DNA of 64,000 bases. It comes from Fremontodendron californicum (lineage: Eukaryota > Streptophyta > Magnoliopsida > Malvales > Malvaceae). The position numbers were made by a program, and so were the translations under genes. The notes under the pieces are model-generated. The model was not told the DNA's origin. It made no database searches and saw only the letters and a list, made by a program, of their open reading frames with translations. Each line of letters begins with the position of its first letter. The stretch's first letter is position 1. Of the stretch, positions 42,716 to 56,094 are shown piece by piece. Location: positions 14,055,160 to 14,119,159 of the forward strand of contig JAULJL010000021.1 in NCBI GenBank assembly GCA_030761205.1, given 5' to 3'.

Positions 42716-45159
42716 TTAACTGGGGCTGATCCCCTCTCTGTTTTTTTTTTTTGGCAAATCCATCTCAATATGGATTGGCTCGACTACCTTCTTCCCTTTA
42801 TCAGTCCCTCGGTCTTTCTCTGCTAACCCTTGTTCAACGGTCTCCGAAGCATAACACCTCCCGTTTCGGGTTAAATGCCCCACACCTGTAATATCCTGCT
42901 GGCTTGAAGACCCAGGCATAACCATGCTACAATCATATTTCCATGGTCTAGCCTTGTTTTCCTTGTATAGAAAGGAAATAGGTAGATCAATGATTAATTT
43001 GGGCGCATTTTCTTCAATGACTGGCATAACTTTTTCCTTCGGTTCATCATAATAGATGACCAGGGGTCTTCCTATCCCATAGCCACCTATATTTTCAATG
43101 ACTTCTATTTCCCCCTCTATCTCCTCGTAGAGTTGGGCTTCTCTACTATCCATCATCCTTTGGACTTTAACCTGAAAGTCCCCGCAGTTCTGTATGTCAT
43201 GGCCTCCACCCTTAAGGAACGGGCACCAATTATGCACCCTTTTCGCAACCATTTTCAAACTATCTGTATCTTCCACCAATCCTGCCTTGACCATTTCAAC
43301 CCATACTATCAGCATTGGAGTCTTAACCTCCCCAATATCCCTTTTTAATCTTCTGCCCTCTTCGGTCAATATTGCATTTACCTGATTCCCAGCATGATTG
43401 GGCAATGGGTTTCCAGCTACGTTTGGCCCATTTTTTGATCCAAACTTCACAACCCCAGCATTAATCAGGCTTTGGACTTTTTTTTTTAAGGCCAGGCAAT
43501 CTTCAATTGAATGTCCTTGGATTCCTGCATGGTATGCACAGTTAGTGTTTGCATTGTACCATCTTGGATATGGAGGTGTCAAAGGTTTTAGGTACACGGG
43601 TGCAACAAGCTGACCATGCAATAGTTTTGGATATAGCTCACCGTAGGTAGTAGGAATCGGATCAAATTGGGCTTTTTGATCGTTCCTTGGTGAACGTTGG
43701 TCATTGCGCGTAGGCCCTTATGTGTTTGGAATAGTATTTCTTGGAAAGGTGATTTGAGGGGATATGCCAGTTGGGAATGGTTGTTGGGGGATATTGGTGT
43801 AGGGGAACGGGTTTTGGGTAAGGTGGTTGACATTGGGGTAGTATGGATTATACCCCGGTATGGTGTGTAAGGTGTCGGAGGTGCATAAGGTGTGGTAGGA
43901 GTATAGGGCCTTGGTGGTGTGTATGGTGTAGGAGGTGTATAAGGGTATTGGTTGAATCTTACCGCATGGGTTTCCTCCTTCTTCTTTGAAGGAAAAGCTC
44001 TCTTTGGGGTAGCAGACTCACCCTCTTCCATCTTTCCATTCTTAATAGCTGACTCAATCATTTCCCCAGATATTACCATATCCGCAAAATCCTTGGTAGC
44101 GCTTCCCACCGATCTGTCATAATAGGGTGCTTTCAATGTGTTGATGAAAAGCACCGTGGTTTCTTTGTTGGTTTAAGGGGGTTGCACTTGTGTGGCCATA
44201 TCCCTCCACCTCTACGAATACTCTTTGAAGGTCTCATTGGACCTCTTCTCCATATTCAATTATGACAACCTATCCAGCACCATGTCGAAAACATGCTTAT
44301 AATATTCCATAAAAGCCTTGGCCAAATATGTCCATGAACGAATTTTGGTACGACTGAGTTGATTGTACCATCGGGTGGCTGACCCTGTTATGCTGTCTTG
44401 GAAGCAATGAATAAGCAATTTCTCATTATCTTCATGCCCTGTCATCCTTCTACAGTACATGGTCAGATGAGCTGATGGGTTAGTGGTCCCATTATACTTT
44501 TCAAAGTCTTGTACTTTGAACTTCGATGGAATTACTAGATCATGTGCCAAGCTCATCTCTTTGGCATCTAGACTGCCAAACAACTCTGCTCCTTCCACTG
44601 ATCTTAGCCTTTCTTCCAACAACTGATATTTCTTCTGAAATTCAGCGGTTTTGACCCTTTTCAGTTCAGTCATTTTGGCCCTTTCCTTTTCTGCCATTTC
44701 TTCGAATTCTGGAACCTCAACCTCAATTGGATCAACTCGGATGTTACCCCTTTTTGGACCGAAATTCTGTGCTTCGGTCGCCGACTGGATGTAAATGTAG
44801 GAAGCTGCCCCAGTTGGGAGTTCATTTCCCACAGGTTGGGATGTCTGTCCATTTCTCTGTACCACTTCTGGTCAATCCTCCTGATTCACTGCCCCCATTC
44901 CAGTAACTGAATTCTCTTCAGGCCACTTCTGCTTCATCATAGTGCTCATCATCTCTATGAGCTTTGTCATCTGTTCTCGTGTCTCCTCTTGAGACTTAGT
45001 CAACTGTTCTTGTAGTTCTTTTTGGATTCTTTCCATTCTCTCAATTCTGGCAAGCTGATCATTTTCCATGGCTTTTGTTTGAGATCGAGTATTGTAAGGG
45101 TGTTGGAAGTCTGGTTTTTTCTGAGTGCGACCAATTGTACCTTTATTTTTAAAAACCAT
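42716..45159 (-). pseudogene. gag: Element C gag and start of gag-pro, broken
   Basis: Reads from 45159 downwards. The N-terminus MENDQLARIERMERIQ and first part end at an in-frame stop (44872). The capsid core follows (44865-44260, FDLVIPSKFKVQDFEKYNG, LLIHCFQDSITGSATRWYN), then a stop-containing stretch (44259-44155) and the rest of the capsid with a Tyr/Pro/Thr-rich linker (44154-43588). A frameshift near 43700 leads into 43621-42716 with two knuckle-like motifs (CAYHAGIQGHSIEDC and CPFLKGGGHDIQNC) and the segment APKLIIDLPISF. This reaches further than the gag of A or B and resembles the gag-pro of autonomous Ogre elements, but ends before the protease. It is non-functional. Confidence 0.8.
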
Positions 45160-45680
45160 GGATTAGAAATTATTGACACATTTCTGATTTTTATTTTATA
45201 AAAATGAATAAATGAATGAATGAATGTTAGAATGAATCAGTGTTAATGAATGAATAACTAAGTAAATGACTAAGTGTATGAACCTATAATGAATAGATGA
45301 ATGGACCAATAAATGACTAAGTGTATGAACAATTTATAAAGAATAAATGAATGAATGATTATGAACAAATAAAATATATAAAAGAAAGAACTAGTGAATA
45401 ATGAATGCATTTAAAGTATTGGCCCCGGGATAATTCCAACCAAACGGTCTTTCATCGATTTCCTGGAACTAAATACATCAAAGAAAAGATCCCTGCTTTA
45501 AACAACATGATAACCTATCTCTCCTAAAAACTATTACAAAACACTGGTAACTCCCTTGGATTCTGGACCTTCTTCACTGTCCTCTTTTGATTGCCTTGCT
45601 CTTCCATCTGATCCCTACTTGTTTACGACCCTTTGACGTGTCAGCAGAAGCATCGCCGTTACATGTCCTAATTTTTCATA
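45160..45680 (-). other. Element C leader/ORF1-like remnant
   Basis: About 520 bp: GAATGAATGAAT-type short repeats (45205-45360) and a GC-richer part (45420-45660). The latter reads on the minus strand as a short fragment that could be the end of an ORF1. No intact frame. Confidence 0.5.
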
Positions 45681-48600
45681 TAGAATAATAAACAGGTATT
45701 TAATTTTTTAATTTGGAAAACTTTCTGAATCATTCTCGTTTTTTGAAAGAAAGATATTCCTTTATTAATGATAATTGATGATATTCCCTCCAGCAAACCC
45801 GGTAGAGAACTCATGAATTATTTTAACTCGAGAATATCTTTATTTTTTATTGAAAAATCATTATCCTTTTGAAAACATTTTAAAAGATATGAATATGTAT
45901 ATGCATGACATAAATAAAATGACATAGCAAAATCTAAATAATATAATGCATCCTAAATGATATAATATAATTTAAATGCCTTAGCATATTCTAAATGAAA
46001 TGAAATGTCCTAAGTTATATGACATATTCTAAATGAAATGAAATGACCTAGGAAACATAATATATTCTATATGAAATGTAATAATTTGAATGACATGGCA
46101 AACATGAATGATATGGCATATAATTTAAATGACATGGAATTATAAAATAATGCTATCATATAATGCATGGGAATAAAAATGCAAATAATAATACATGAAC
46201 ATAGTATATGCTAAATAATATAACAAAAAATAATTAAATACAAAGCATAGGATATCATGAAATATTTCAAATCATATAATAAACAATATAACATAACTTA
46301 AAATCATAACAATATCATAGAAGCAAAAATCACATATTATATAAAATGCATGAATATGGAAAATGCAATGCATGAAAATGTATTTTTTTTCTTTAATTAA
46401 GGAAATCCGTATATCTAAAAAGATATCCGGCTACCTTAGGAAAATATGTCAAATTAAATATTCTAAAACCAAAATACTTTGTGATTGTTTGAAAACAATT
46501 TTGAAAAGCTTGAATTACAAATAAAAACTGGGCTAAATCTTTTTTTAAATGGCTCTAATTTCCTAAGTTTAAAATCCCGGACTTGACCACCCTTAACCCG
46601 AGATTTAAAATATCATTTTTAGAGTTTAAAAAGGCTTAGAAACTACCCTATGTTAGTAGCTAACCTTCCTAATCAGCCCCCTCTAATTAACTTAACAAAA
46701 ACAGAAAAATGATTTTCCTCTAAATTCAATTCTGACTCTACTGTCCAGTTTTAAGCCACTATTTTTTACCATATTTTTTAAAATTCAAAAAATTATGAAA
46801 ACAATAATGGAGATTCAAGACATATAAAAATACACGGGAAAAAATCATCTTAATTTTCTAATTAAAGATGAATGCCCAAAAAACTCGGGAAAGTACGAGT
46901 ACTGGGTGAAAAACTGTTTTGCCAAAATACATTTTTGCCTTTGATAAAATCATTTAAAAATCAAAGTAAAAATATTTAAGACTCACAAAATGACTCACAA
47001 ACAGTAGCTAGGACTTTTTGAAAGTTAGATAAAAATTGGCTAAGTAGAAAAAATCACAAAAGTAGAATAATCAATTTGACAAACTTTAATTTTCCACAAG
47101 TGTGCTCAAGAGAGCATGACTTTGAACCATTAATTGGCTTAAGTCATTAGTCAAGTGGCATGAACATGAAATTCATGAAAAATTAAGCAAATATGATGCA
47201 TGAAATGCATGAGTTTAAACCTAAATGTCATGAAAAAATGCATGGCATCCATATAGTGACCTAGACCTAAACGAACTTGCATGACATCTAATGCAACCTA
47301 GACCTAAAATGCATGAACATGCATGGAAAATAAACAAACTTAATAGCTAAAATATGCATGGCATTTTCCCAAACACAAAGCATGCTTAAACCAAAAACTC
47401 AAACAAATATCATGCAAATGCTAACCTATCAACTAACATGGCAAGAATGCACATACAATGCAAAAATTCAAGGAGTGGCCGAATGGCCTATGTAACTAGC
47501 AAACATGACATTTTCACAAACACTTGGTATACTAACATGCAAAACTAAATCAAATGTCATGCAAATGCAAAACCTACCAACTAACATGGCAAAAATGCAA
47601 CACACAATGCAAAACACATGGAGTAGCCGAATGGCCTCAAGCTCCAACAATCACGGTATTTTCACAAACACTTGATATACTAACATGCTCAACTAAAATA
47701 TAACACTCAAAACATGCAAACACAAAGTAGAAATACTAAAACCAAACAAGCATTTTCACAAACACTTGATATACTAACATGCTCAACTAAAATATAAAAC
47801 TCAAATCATGTAAAAACCACACAAGCATTTTCACAAACACTTGATATACTAAATTTAAAACACCAACAAATTTAAACATTATGAAAACAGAAAATTAAAA
47901 ATGCAAAAACATGATATTTAAATCATAAATGGCAACAAACAAAGCAACCAAATTAAAATATGATTCAAGTATATGAAGTAGAATAACACTTAAAACATCA
48001 AGATCAGAGAAAATAACATAAACAACATGATAAAATAAACAAAACAGAAACTTAAATAAAGAATGTAGGCCATTCGGCCATGGTGAGAAATTGTAAAAAA
48101 AATTGTAAAAAATATATTTAAGAAAGAGATGAAGAAAGAACTTAAGAAGAACAATAAAAAAACATTTATTTAAAAAGGAAACTCACCAAATAGTAATCAA
48201 AATAGCAAAAACAAGAATGGAAAATCAAGAAAGTCCAAGAGTTGGTGCTCAAGAGCAACCTCAAGAAGCTATATTTCAAGCTTTATCTCTTCAAACTTTC
48301 CTTTCTTTTCTAAAATTTTTCTTTTTGCTTTCAACCAAACAGAGAAAAACCAAGTAAAAACCAAGAGAAATCAGCCAAAATGAAGTGTGAAAAATGAAAT
48401 TCTGGTTCCCCTATTAGAGCTGGCCGAACCCCCTCTCTCTTCTCAAGGATGTTGTCATTTTTTTTAAACCAATTTTCCATCAAATGGCTAATAATTCAAG
48501 GTGAAAAAATCATGAAATTATCACCCTTAGATTAGCATATCAGCTGTCCCAAATTACAGCTGTTCAAGAATAATGTTGACACTCTCTCTTAGCCTATGTG

Positions 48601-49848
48601 GCTTAATCACCATGGCTTGATCAAAGAGAATCACTAACTAACTCTTAATTTTTGGCCATTTGATTGAAAAATCGGCAGCTTCCTCCTTCCTTTGGGCCTT
48701 GGCAGGCCAACACTTCTCTTTTTCAGCCCAAGGCTGATTTTTTGAAAGGCCCAAAGAAGCCCTTTCGATTGCTTAGGTGAAATGACCGTTTTGCCCCCCG
48801 AATGCAAATAAATATCAAACGGACTCCAAATGCAATTTTCTTTTTTTTAATACTTCCAAAATAATAAAACATTGAGTTCTGGAAGTTCTCAAAATTGTTC
48901 GAGTCTGTTTGCTATTTATTTGGATTTTTTCTTCCAAAAATGCCCTTTCATGCCCCCATATTTTACCATTTCTTAAACGAGCTCCAAATCAAGATTTTTC
49001 TTCACCAATCTCTTCCAAATAATTTAAAAGCGTGATCTGGAAATTTTCATAATTTTTGGAGCTCATTTGGTATTTTTTCGGGATTTATCGGCTTGAATTA
49101 CTACATAGGAGCTCGGGATTTGGCCATTTTGTAAACGAACTCCGAATCAAGATTTTCTTTTTCCAATATTTTCCAAATAATTTAAAAAAGGTATTTGCAA
49201 AATTTCAGAATTTTTGGAGTCCATTTGCTATTTCTCCGGGATTTATCTTATTGAATTATTGCAAAAGAAGCCCGAGATTTGGCCATTTTGAAATGAACTC
49301 CGAATCAAGATTTTATTTTGCCAATCTCTTCCAAATAATTTAAAAATGAGATTTGCAAAATTTCAGAAGATTTGGAGCTCATTTGCTATTTTTGGGATTT
49401 TCCTTTTTGAATTACTACATAAGAAACCCGAGATTTGGCCATTTTGTAAACGAACTCCGAATAAAGATTTTCTTTCGCCAATCTCTTCAAAATAATTTAA
49501 AAATGAGATTCGCAAAATTTCAGAAGATTTGGAGTTCATTTGCTATTTTTCGGGATTTTCCTTTTTGAATTATTGCATAAGAGACCCGGGATTTGGCCAT
49601 TTTGCAAACGAACTCCGAATCAAGACTTTCTTTTGCCAATCTCTTTCAAATGATTTAAGAATGAGATTTTCAAATTTTCAGAATTTTCGGAGTTCATTTG
49701 CTATTTTTCCCAAATTTTCCAATTTTGCCTTTTTGCCTCCGAAACCCGGTTTTGCTCAAAACAAGTTCGATTTTCAGATTTCTTCAAGCTGAGCCTTGGG
49801 ATATCGCTTTTTTATCATTCCTCATCCATTGGGGGCTTTGGTCTTACC
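45681..49848 (-). repeat. Element C: main LTR piece, left of the D insertion
   Basis: LTR sequence (minus orientation) starting at an internal LTR point equivalent to about 1135/1840 of the A copy and running through the AT-rich, CATTTTCACAAACAC and 159-bp (49030-49700) subrepeats. It overlaps about 500 bp of LTR sequence also present in the piece 41715-42640. D interrupts it at AGTAG. Confidence 0.85.
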
Positions 49849-49853
49849 AGTAG
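49849..49853. repeat. Left target-site duplication of element D (AGTAG)
   Basis: AGTAG before TGTAACAACC at 49854 is repeated at 58556-58560. LTR C sequence is continuous across it. Confidence 0.95.
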
Positions 49854-52259
49854 TGTAACAACCGAGGTTACATATAATCATGTAAAGTTAAATCCCAAAA
49901 ATTTTTAAGGACAAACTTGGAAATTTGTAAGAAGTTATAAGTGAAGGAAATAAAAGAAGAAATGATCAAAATGAACATATTAAAAAAGTTTAGGGGCTTA
50001 ATGGTTATTTATAAAAGTTGAGGGACTAATATGCAATTATCCCAAAAACAAGAAAAATATCTCTTATCTTCTTTTTATCCCCTCTCAAATTTCTTCATCT
50101 CCTCCATTTCTCTTCAATAACTCCACCAAAATCTCAACAACAATTACATCCAAGGTTAGTTTCTTGATAAATTCTTCATTTTCTTTAGATATTCTACTTG
50201 AGCATGCTAAGATCTTTGCTCCATAAACATGTTAAGGTCTGAAATCCATCTATTAAGTATGAATTTTACTCATTTTTGGTATGTATTAAAAGGATTTGAA
50301 AGCATGAACAAGAAAATGGAAAGAAAAAGCAAAACAGGGGAATCTGAGCATGCTTGCTGTTCGGATTTTCTGGGTTCGGAACAGTTGGGTTTATATTTTT
50401 TTGATATTTGTCCTAGACACTAGACTTCAATACGAGAATTTCGGTTTTTGAATCACCCAAAACCGATAAGCGGTTAAAAAGATAAAATTCGGTGAAGTTG
50501 GCTGTTCAGTGTGACACCTGTTTCAGCATAGTTTCGGGTTTTATCAACTTTGATCAAGATTTTGTTCTAATTGTCTAAGTTAGTTATTTTCTTCATAAAT
50601 TAGACTTATTGGTACCAAACTCAAGTTATGATTTTCTAATCTAACTTGATATTAAGGAATTTATTGCTTAAGAGAAATATAGTACTATTGATGGTTATGG
50701 ATTCTGAAAATCTCTAAGGCATGGAATACTAGAAAGGAATTTGATAAGGACATGAATATGGAGTTGAATATTTGGAGAAAATGATTATGGAAATGATATT
50801 AAAAATTTGGGATATGTTGTTTTGAGTATGAGGAATTAGTATTGACCTTGAGGGAAGATTATGAGACTTAAGTTGCATTCAAAATTGTGTAATGCTTTGA
50901 GCATGTATAGATACTAATTATTGTTAATCTCTAGGCCACGTAGATCCGACGTCACCTATGGATCCCGAAGTTTCAGGTCGAGGTGTACAGTGAGATCATC
51001 TCAAGGATTGTGAGTAGACGACAACTATAGTTATTTGAAATTTGTTTAATTATAATTATATATATATATATTTAGCATATATATTTATTTTACGTATTAA
51101 AGGTATATACGATATTTAATCATATGAATTGATTTGTTATTAAAGTAGTTTTATTTCAAGAAATATTATATCGAGTAAGTTGGTTGATTTTATGAAATAT
51201 GATTTTTACATAGAATTTGACGTACATGGTTTTGGCTCCACCTGACTTAATGTATGAGATTATTTCCTTGACCGGAATACGGGAGCTGCGTGCTACGCCT
51301 TTGTAGCGGGAGCCACCTCCAGAGTCCCTATTCCGTGATATTAGACCGGAATACGGGAGCTGCGTGCTACGCCTTTGTGGCGGGAGCCACCTCCAAAGTC
51401 CCTATTCCGTGATATTATACTGGGGTATGGGAGCTGCGTGCTACGCCTTTGTGGTGGGAGCCACCTCCAGAGTCCCTATCCCATTATATTTGCCTTTTGG
51501 GGGCACATCATAGTGACACATATGCCTTTGGGGCGTCCTATGGTGGTATTGGCCTTTGGGGCCGGCTACTAGTATGCCTACATGGATATTGCTTGGTTAT
51601 TTCATGGATGTACTCTTATGCAGGACAGAAAGTTGGAGCCCAATTATACGGAACTTGATTTACTTTACAAATTTTATTCATTGATTTAATATTATAATAT
51701 TGTTATACATTTGAAAACTTTGCTACGTCTTTGAATTACTCATTATGATTTTATTATTATTTATTTTGAAAATGTCTATTATGTTTTAATGGATTATAAT
51801 CATAGTTTTCAAATGTTTTAAAAGTTGTTTACTCACTGAGATATTCATATATCTCACCATTTCATATTCTCATTTTCAGGTGATAGTTAGGTGTTGGGAT
51901 TGCAACCTTCCTCTATTCTCTGCTTCAAATAGTATTGTGACGTGGTGGGCATCATAGTAAAAATTTATTGAAGTCTTGATCTTTTGATGTTTTTATCTAG
52001 TAAACCTTGCTGAGATAGGTTTACTTTTGGATATATTGTATATATTTAAAGATATGAGACAATAGATCAATATGTTTTGATTTGAGCATAAATTGATCAT
52101 GGAAATTTTTTTGAATATATATGGATATATATGATAATAGTATTGAGGAATATTGCTGGTTGAGGATATGAATTGAGTGTTATTTGCAGGAGGATTATCG
52201 TTGAGATAGAAAGGAAACTCTGCCGGATTTTAGGTAGATTATCCGGACAGGGTGTTACA
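49854..52259 (+). repeat. Element D 5' LTR
   Basis: 2,406 bp. It lacks about 55 bp present in the 3' LTR (around 56325-56380). Otherwise it has about 1% scattered differences. It includes three 74-bp repeats and a (TA)n run near 51058. Confidence 0.92.
51272..51492 (+). repeat. Three 74-bp tandem repeats in the D LTR
   Basis: Units start CCGGAATACGGGAGCTGCGT at 51272 and 51346, and a variant starts CTGGGGTATGGGAGCTGCG at 51420. Each contains GTGCTACGCCTTTGTGG and CCACCTCCAGAGTCCC. The same array is at 57568-57788 in the 3' LTR. The small frames over it are artefacts. Confidence 0.9.
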
Positions 52260-52262
52260 ATT

Positions 52263-52274
52263 TGGTATCAGAGC
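52263..52274 (+). other. Element D primer binding site (tRNA-iMet)
   Basis: TGGTATCAGAGC, the standard initiator-Met PBS of plant chromoviruses, lies three bases after the 5' LTR end. Confidence 0.9.
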
Positions 52275-52353
52275 AAGGTTATAGGTCCTGTAGACTTAGA
52301 AACTATTTGTGGAAGTATTAAAATATTGTCACTTGCGTAGGAAATTAGACACG

Positions 52354-53106
52354 ATGCCACCACGTCTAAGAGGAAGGCTTAGAATCAATCCCCTAGCCCA
52401 AAATAGGAATAGGAATAGAAATGTGGATATTGATGAGCAAATTGGAGAACAAGCTTCAGCTGCTGGTTCATCTTCAGTTGCTGCACCCTCAGCAGCACCT
52501 CCAGCAGCTGATCGTAACTTAGCTGAGGCAGTTGCGGCCTTGGCAAGAGTAATTCCCGCTTTGACTGCCCCTGCTGAAAAGGGGATAGTTGATTACTGTA
52601 AGGATTTGAAGAATATGGGTTGCAAGATTTTCACGGGGTCTTTGGAATCAGATTTAGCCTGGTCATGGCTACAAAAATTTGAGACTACTTCCATTACTCT
52701 TCAGATTCCCGAGCCTATGAGGTTACCATGTGCGGTGCAATTTTTGGAGGATCATGCACACACATAGTGGAAAACTACAGTGCAAAGGTATGCTGGACGT
52801 CCTGCCATAACCTGGGCAGATTTTCGAAGAGAGTTTGAAGAAAAATACTATTCTTGGGCCTTGCGGGAAAAGAAATGGACTGAGTTTATGAATTTAAAAC
52901 AGGGTGGTATGTCAGTAGTAGAGTATGAGCAAAAATTCAGTGAACTATCAGAATTTGCTCCATCGATAGTAGCAAACAATGCAGTAATAGATTGTTTTTC
53001 TTTTCAAAACTGTGACTTTAAGAAATCGGGAGACTTAGAGTTTACCTTTCAAGGAGAAATGAAAGTTTTACCTTTCTTGCGTTATCTCCAAGATGGCAGC
53101 CAATAG
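52354..53106 (+). pseudogene. gag: Element D gag, broken
   Basis: Starts MPPRLRGRLRINP, a typical Tekay-like gag start, followed by an Ala-rich part and the capsid core. A TAG at 52765-52767 interrupts 'HAHT*WKTTVQRYAG'. The capsid goes on (ITWADFRREFEEKYY; EFMNLKQGGMSVVEYEQKFSEL) and then runs directly into protease-end-like sequence (FQGEMKVLP). The zinc knuckle and the protease catalytic part have been deleted. Confidence 0.85.
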
Positions 53107-56059
53107 ATACTTGCAGAAAGGGTATTCAGATACCTTGCTTATGTGATTAACCAGGATATACATGAGGCAAAGTTGGAAACTATACCTGTGGTCAAAGAGT
53201 TTCCTGAGATCTTTAAAAAAAAAAAAAATTGGTTGGTTTACCCCCTGACAGGGAATTGGAGTTTACTGTCGACTTAATCCCTGGCAGTGCTCCTATTTCT
53301 TAGGCACCCTAAAGAATGGCACCTTCGGAGCTAAAGGAATTGAAAGTGTAGTTGCAAGACCTAGTTGACAGAGGTTTCATTCGGCCTATTACTTCACGAT
53401 GGGGAGCACCGGTTTTATTTGTAAAGAAAAAGGATGGATCTTTACAATTATGTATCGACTACCGGCAACTGAACAAGGTCACCATTAAGAATAAGTATCC
53501 TTTGCCAAGGATTGATGACTTGTTTGATCAGTTGCAAGGTGCAAGTTTGTTCTCCAAAATAGACCTAAGATCGGGTTATCATCAATTGAAGATTAAAGAA
53601 TCTGATATTCCAAAGACTGCTTTTAGAACTCGATATGGTCATTATGAATTCTTAGTTATGCCTTTTCGGCTAACTAATGCACCTGCAGTCTTTATGGATT
53701 TGATGAATAGGGTGTTTCGGCCCTACTTAGATAAGTTTGTTATTGTTTTCATCAATGACATCCTAGTTTATTCCAGGAATAAGGATGATCATGTAAGCCA
53801 TTTGAGAACGGTGTTGCAGACTATGCGTGAAAAGCAACTTTATGCTAAATTTTCCAAGTGTGAAATCTAAGAAAGGGATTTTTGTGGATCCACAAAAGAT
53901 AGAAACTGTAGTTGCTTGGGAAAGACCCACTAATGTCACAGAAATTAGGAGCTTTCTCGGATTGGCAGGGTACTATCGAAGATTCGTGGAAGGATTTTCC
54001 ATGATTGCCTCTCATTTGTCAAAACTAACAAGGAAGTATGCTAAGTTTGAGTGGACTGACGAATGTGAGTAAGCTTTCCAAGAGCTCAAGCGTAGATTGG
54101 CCACAGCACCAATTCTTACACTACCATCAGGGACTGGAAGCTTTGTGGTATACAGTGATGCCTCGAGGCGAGGTTTGGGTTGCATTTTGATGCAACATGG
54201 GAAGGTGATAGCTTATACTTCTCGAAAACTGAAACAGCATGAGCAAAACTATCCCACTCATGATTTGGAGTTGGCAGCAGTGGTGTTTGCATTAAAAATT
54301 TGGAGGCATTATTTATTTGGAGAAAAATGTACAATCTACACTGATCATAAGAGTCTGAAATATCTGATGGATCAGAAAGAATTAAATTTGAGGCAAAGGA
54401 GATGGTTGGAATTGATAAAAGATTATGACTGTGTAATTGACTACCACCCAGGAAAGGCCAATGTAGTGGCCGATGCTCTTAGTAGAAAGTCTTCTAGTTC
54501 TCTTGCTCATATCCGAGCAATTCAAAAACCCTTACAAAATGAGTTGAAGTCTTTACCTTTAGAATTGATGATTAATGAGAATAATCTCCTGATAGCCCAC
54601 TTGAAGGTTAAACCGATTCATATTGATTGGATACGTGAAGCACAAAATAATGACCCTATGTTGGTAAAGTTAAAGCAAGAAGTAAATGATAGTGTGAGGA
54701 CTGACTTTCAAATAAAAGATGAGGATGTATTGATAATGAAAAATAGGCTTTGTGTGCCTCAGGATGAAGAACTCCGGAAGGTGATTTTGGAGGAAGCTCA
54801 TAATGCACCATACGCGTTACATCCTGGTAGTGTGAAGATGTATCGAACCTTAAGAGAACATTATTGGTGGCAAGATATGAAACAGGACATAGCTGAGTTT
54901 GTTTCTAGATGCTTGGTATGCCAACAAATTAAAGTCGAGCATCAAAAACCTTCTGGGAAATTGAACCCTCTACCTATTCCTCAATGGAAGTGGGAAGATA
55001 TTGCTATGGATTTCGTTTCGGGATTACCAAGAACACAGTCTGGTTATGATAGCATTTGGGTGATTGTTGATCGTTTGACAAAATTAGCTCACTTTTTGCC
55101 AGTCAAGAAGACTTTTTCCATGGAAAGATTGGCTAAACTTTATGTGAACGAAATTGTTAGGTTACATGGTGCCCCAGTATCGATTGTATTTGATCGAGAC
55201 CCCCGAATCACATCTCAATTTTGGCCAAGTTTGCAGAATGCTATGGGCACTAAACTCAAGTTCAGTACTGCTTTTCATCCTCAGACGGATGGACAATCTG
55301 AACGGACAATTTAAAATTTTGAAGATATGCTCAGATCTTGTATTATGGAATTCAAAGGAAACTGGGATGAACACTTGCCTCTAGCAGAATTTGCGTATAA
55401 CAATAGTTATCAGTCCAGCATCGACATGGCTCCGTTTGAAGCTTTGTATGGAAGGAAGTGCAGAACTCCAGTGTGTTGGGATGATACAGATGAAAGGAAA
55501 TTACTAGGTCCAAAAATTGTTATGATGACTGCAGACAAAGTTAAGGTAATTCGGGAAAAGATAAAAATAGCTCAAGATCGACAAAAGAGCTATGCAGATA
55601 ATCGAAGAAAAGATTTAGAGTTTGAAGTTGGTGATATGGTGTTTTTTGAAAGTGACTCATTGGAAGGGAGTAATCCGATTTGGAAGACGAGGAAAGTTGG
55701 GTCTTCGATATATAGGGCCGTATGAGATCATTGAACGGATTGGCCCAGTTGCTTATAGATGGGCCTTACCAGAAGAATTGTCACGAATTCATAATGTGTT
55801 CCATGTTTCCATGCTCCGAAAGTACATTTTCGATTCTTCACATATATTGAAGGATTTGCCTATGGAAATTGAGAAAAATTTAACTTATGAAGAGCAGCCG
55901 GTTGAGATTTTTGATAGAAAGGAATAAGTTCTAAAGACTAAGACTATTCCATTAGTGAAAGTTCTTTGGAGGAATCATTCATATGAAGAAGCTATATGGG
56001 AAAGGGACGAAGATATGCGGACTCAATATTCTCACTTGTTCAATCAAGTTGGTAAGTAA
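53107..56059 (+). pseudogene. pol: Element D pol (RT-RNase H-integrase-chromodomain), broken
   Basis: Pieces in order. RT 53352-53870 (LCIDYRQLNKVT; MPFRLTNAPAVF), where the catalytic box reads FIND instead of FIDD, so one catalytic Asp is lost. A small deletion/frameshift near 53865 follows. The RT end lies at 53874-54072, then a TAG. RNase H (YSDASRRGLG) and integrase 54097-55314 (HX..H, CLVCQQIK, MDFVSG, VFDRDPR, QSERTI) come before a TAA. 55327-55725 shifts frame near 55690. The tail 'RIHNVFHVSMLRKY' is followed by a TAA at 55925 and a chromodomain-like end (EEAIWERDEDMRTQY) to the TAA at 56057. A 13-A run at 53217-53229 disrupts the frame before RT. It cannot be functional. Confidence 0.88.
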
Positions 56060-56078
56060 ATTTCGAGGACGGAATTTT

Positions 56079-56094
56079 TCTAAGGGGGGTAAGT
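56079..56094 (+). other. Element D polypurine tract
   Basis: TCTAAGGGGGGTAAGT lies directly before the 3' LTR start TGTAACAACC. Confidence 0.75.

Noticed and set aside
51375..51658. Frames over the 74-bp repeats in the D LTRs (also 57513-57954)
   Set aside because: Repeat artefacts in an LTR.
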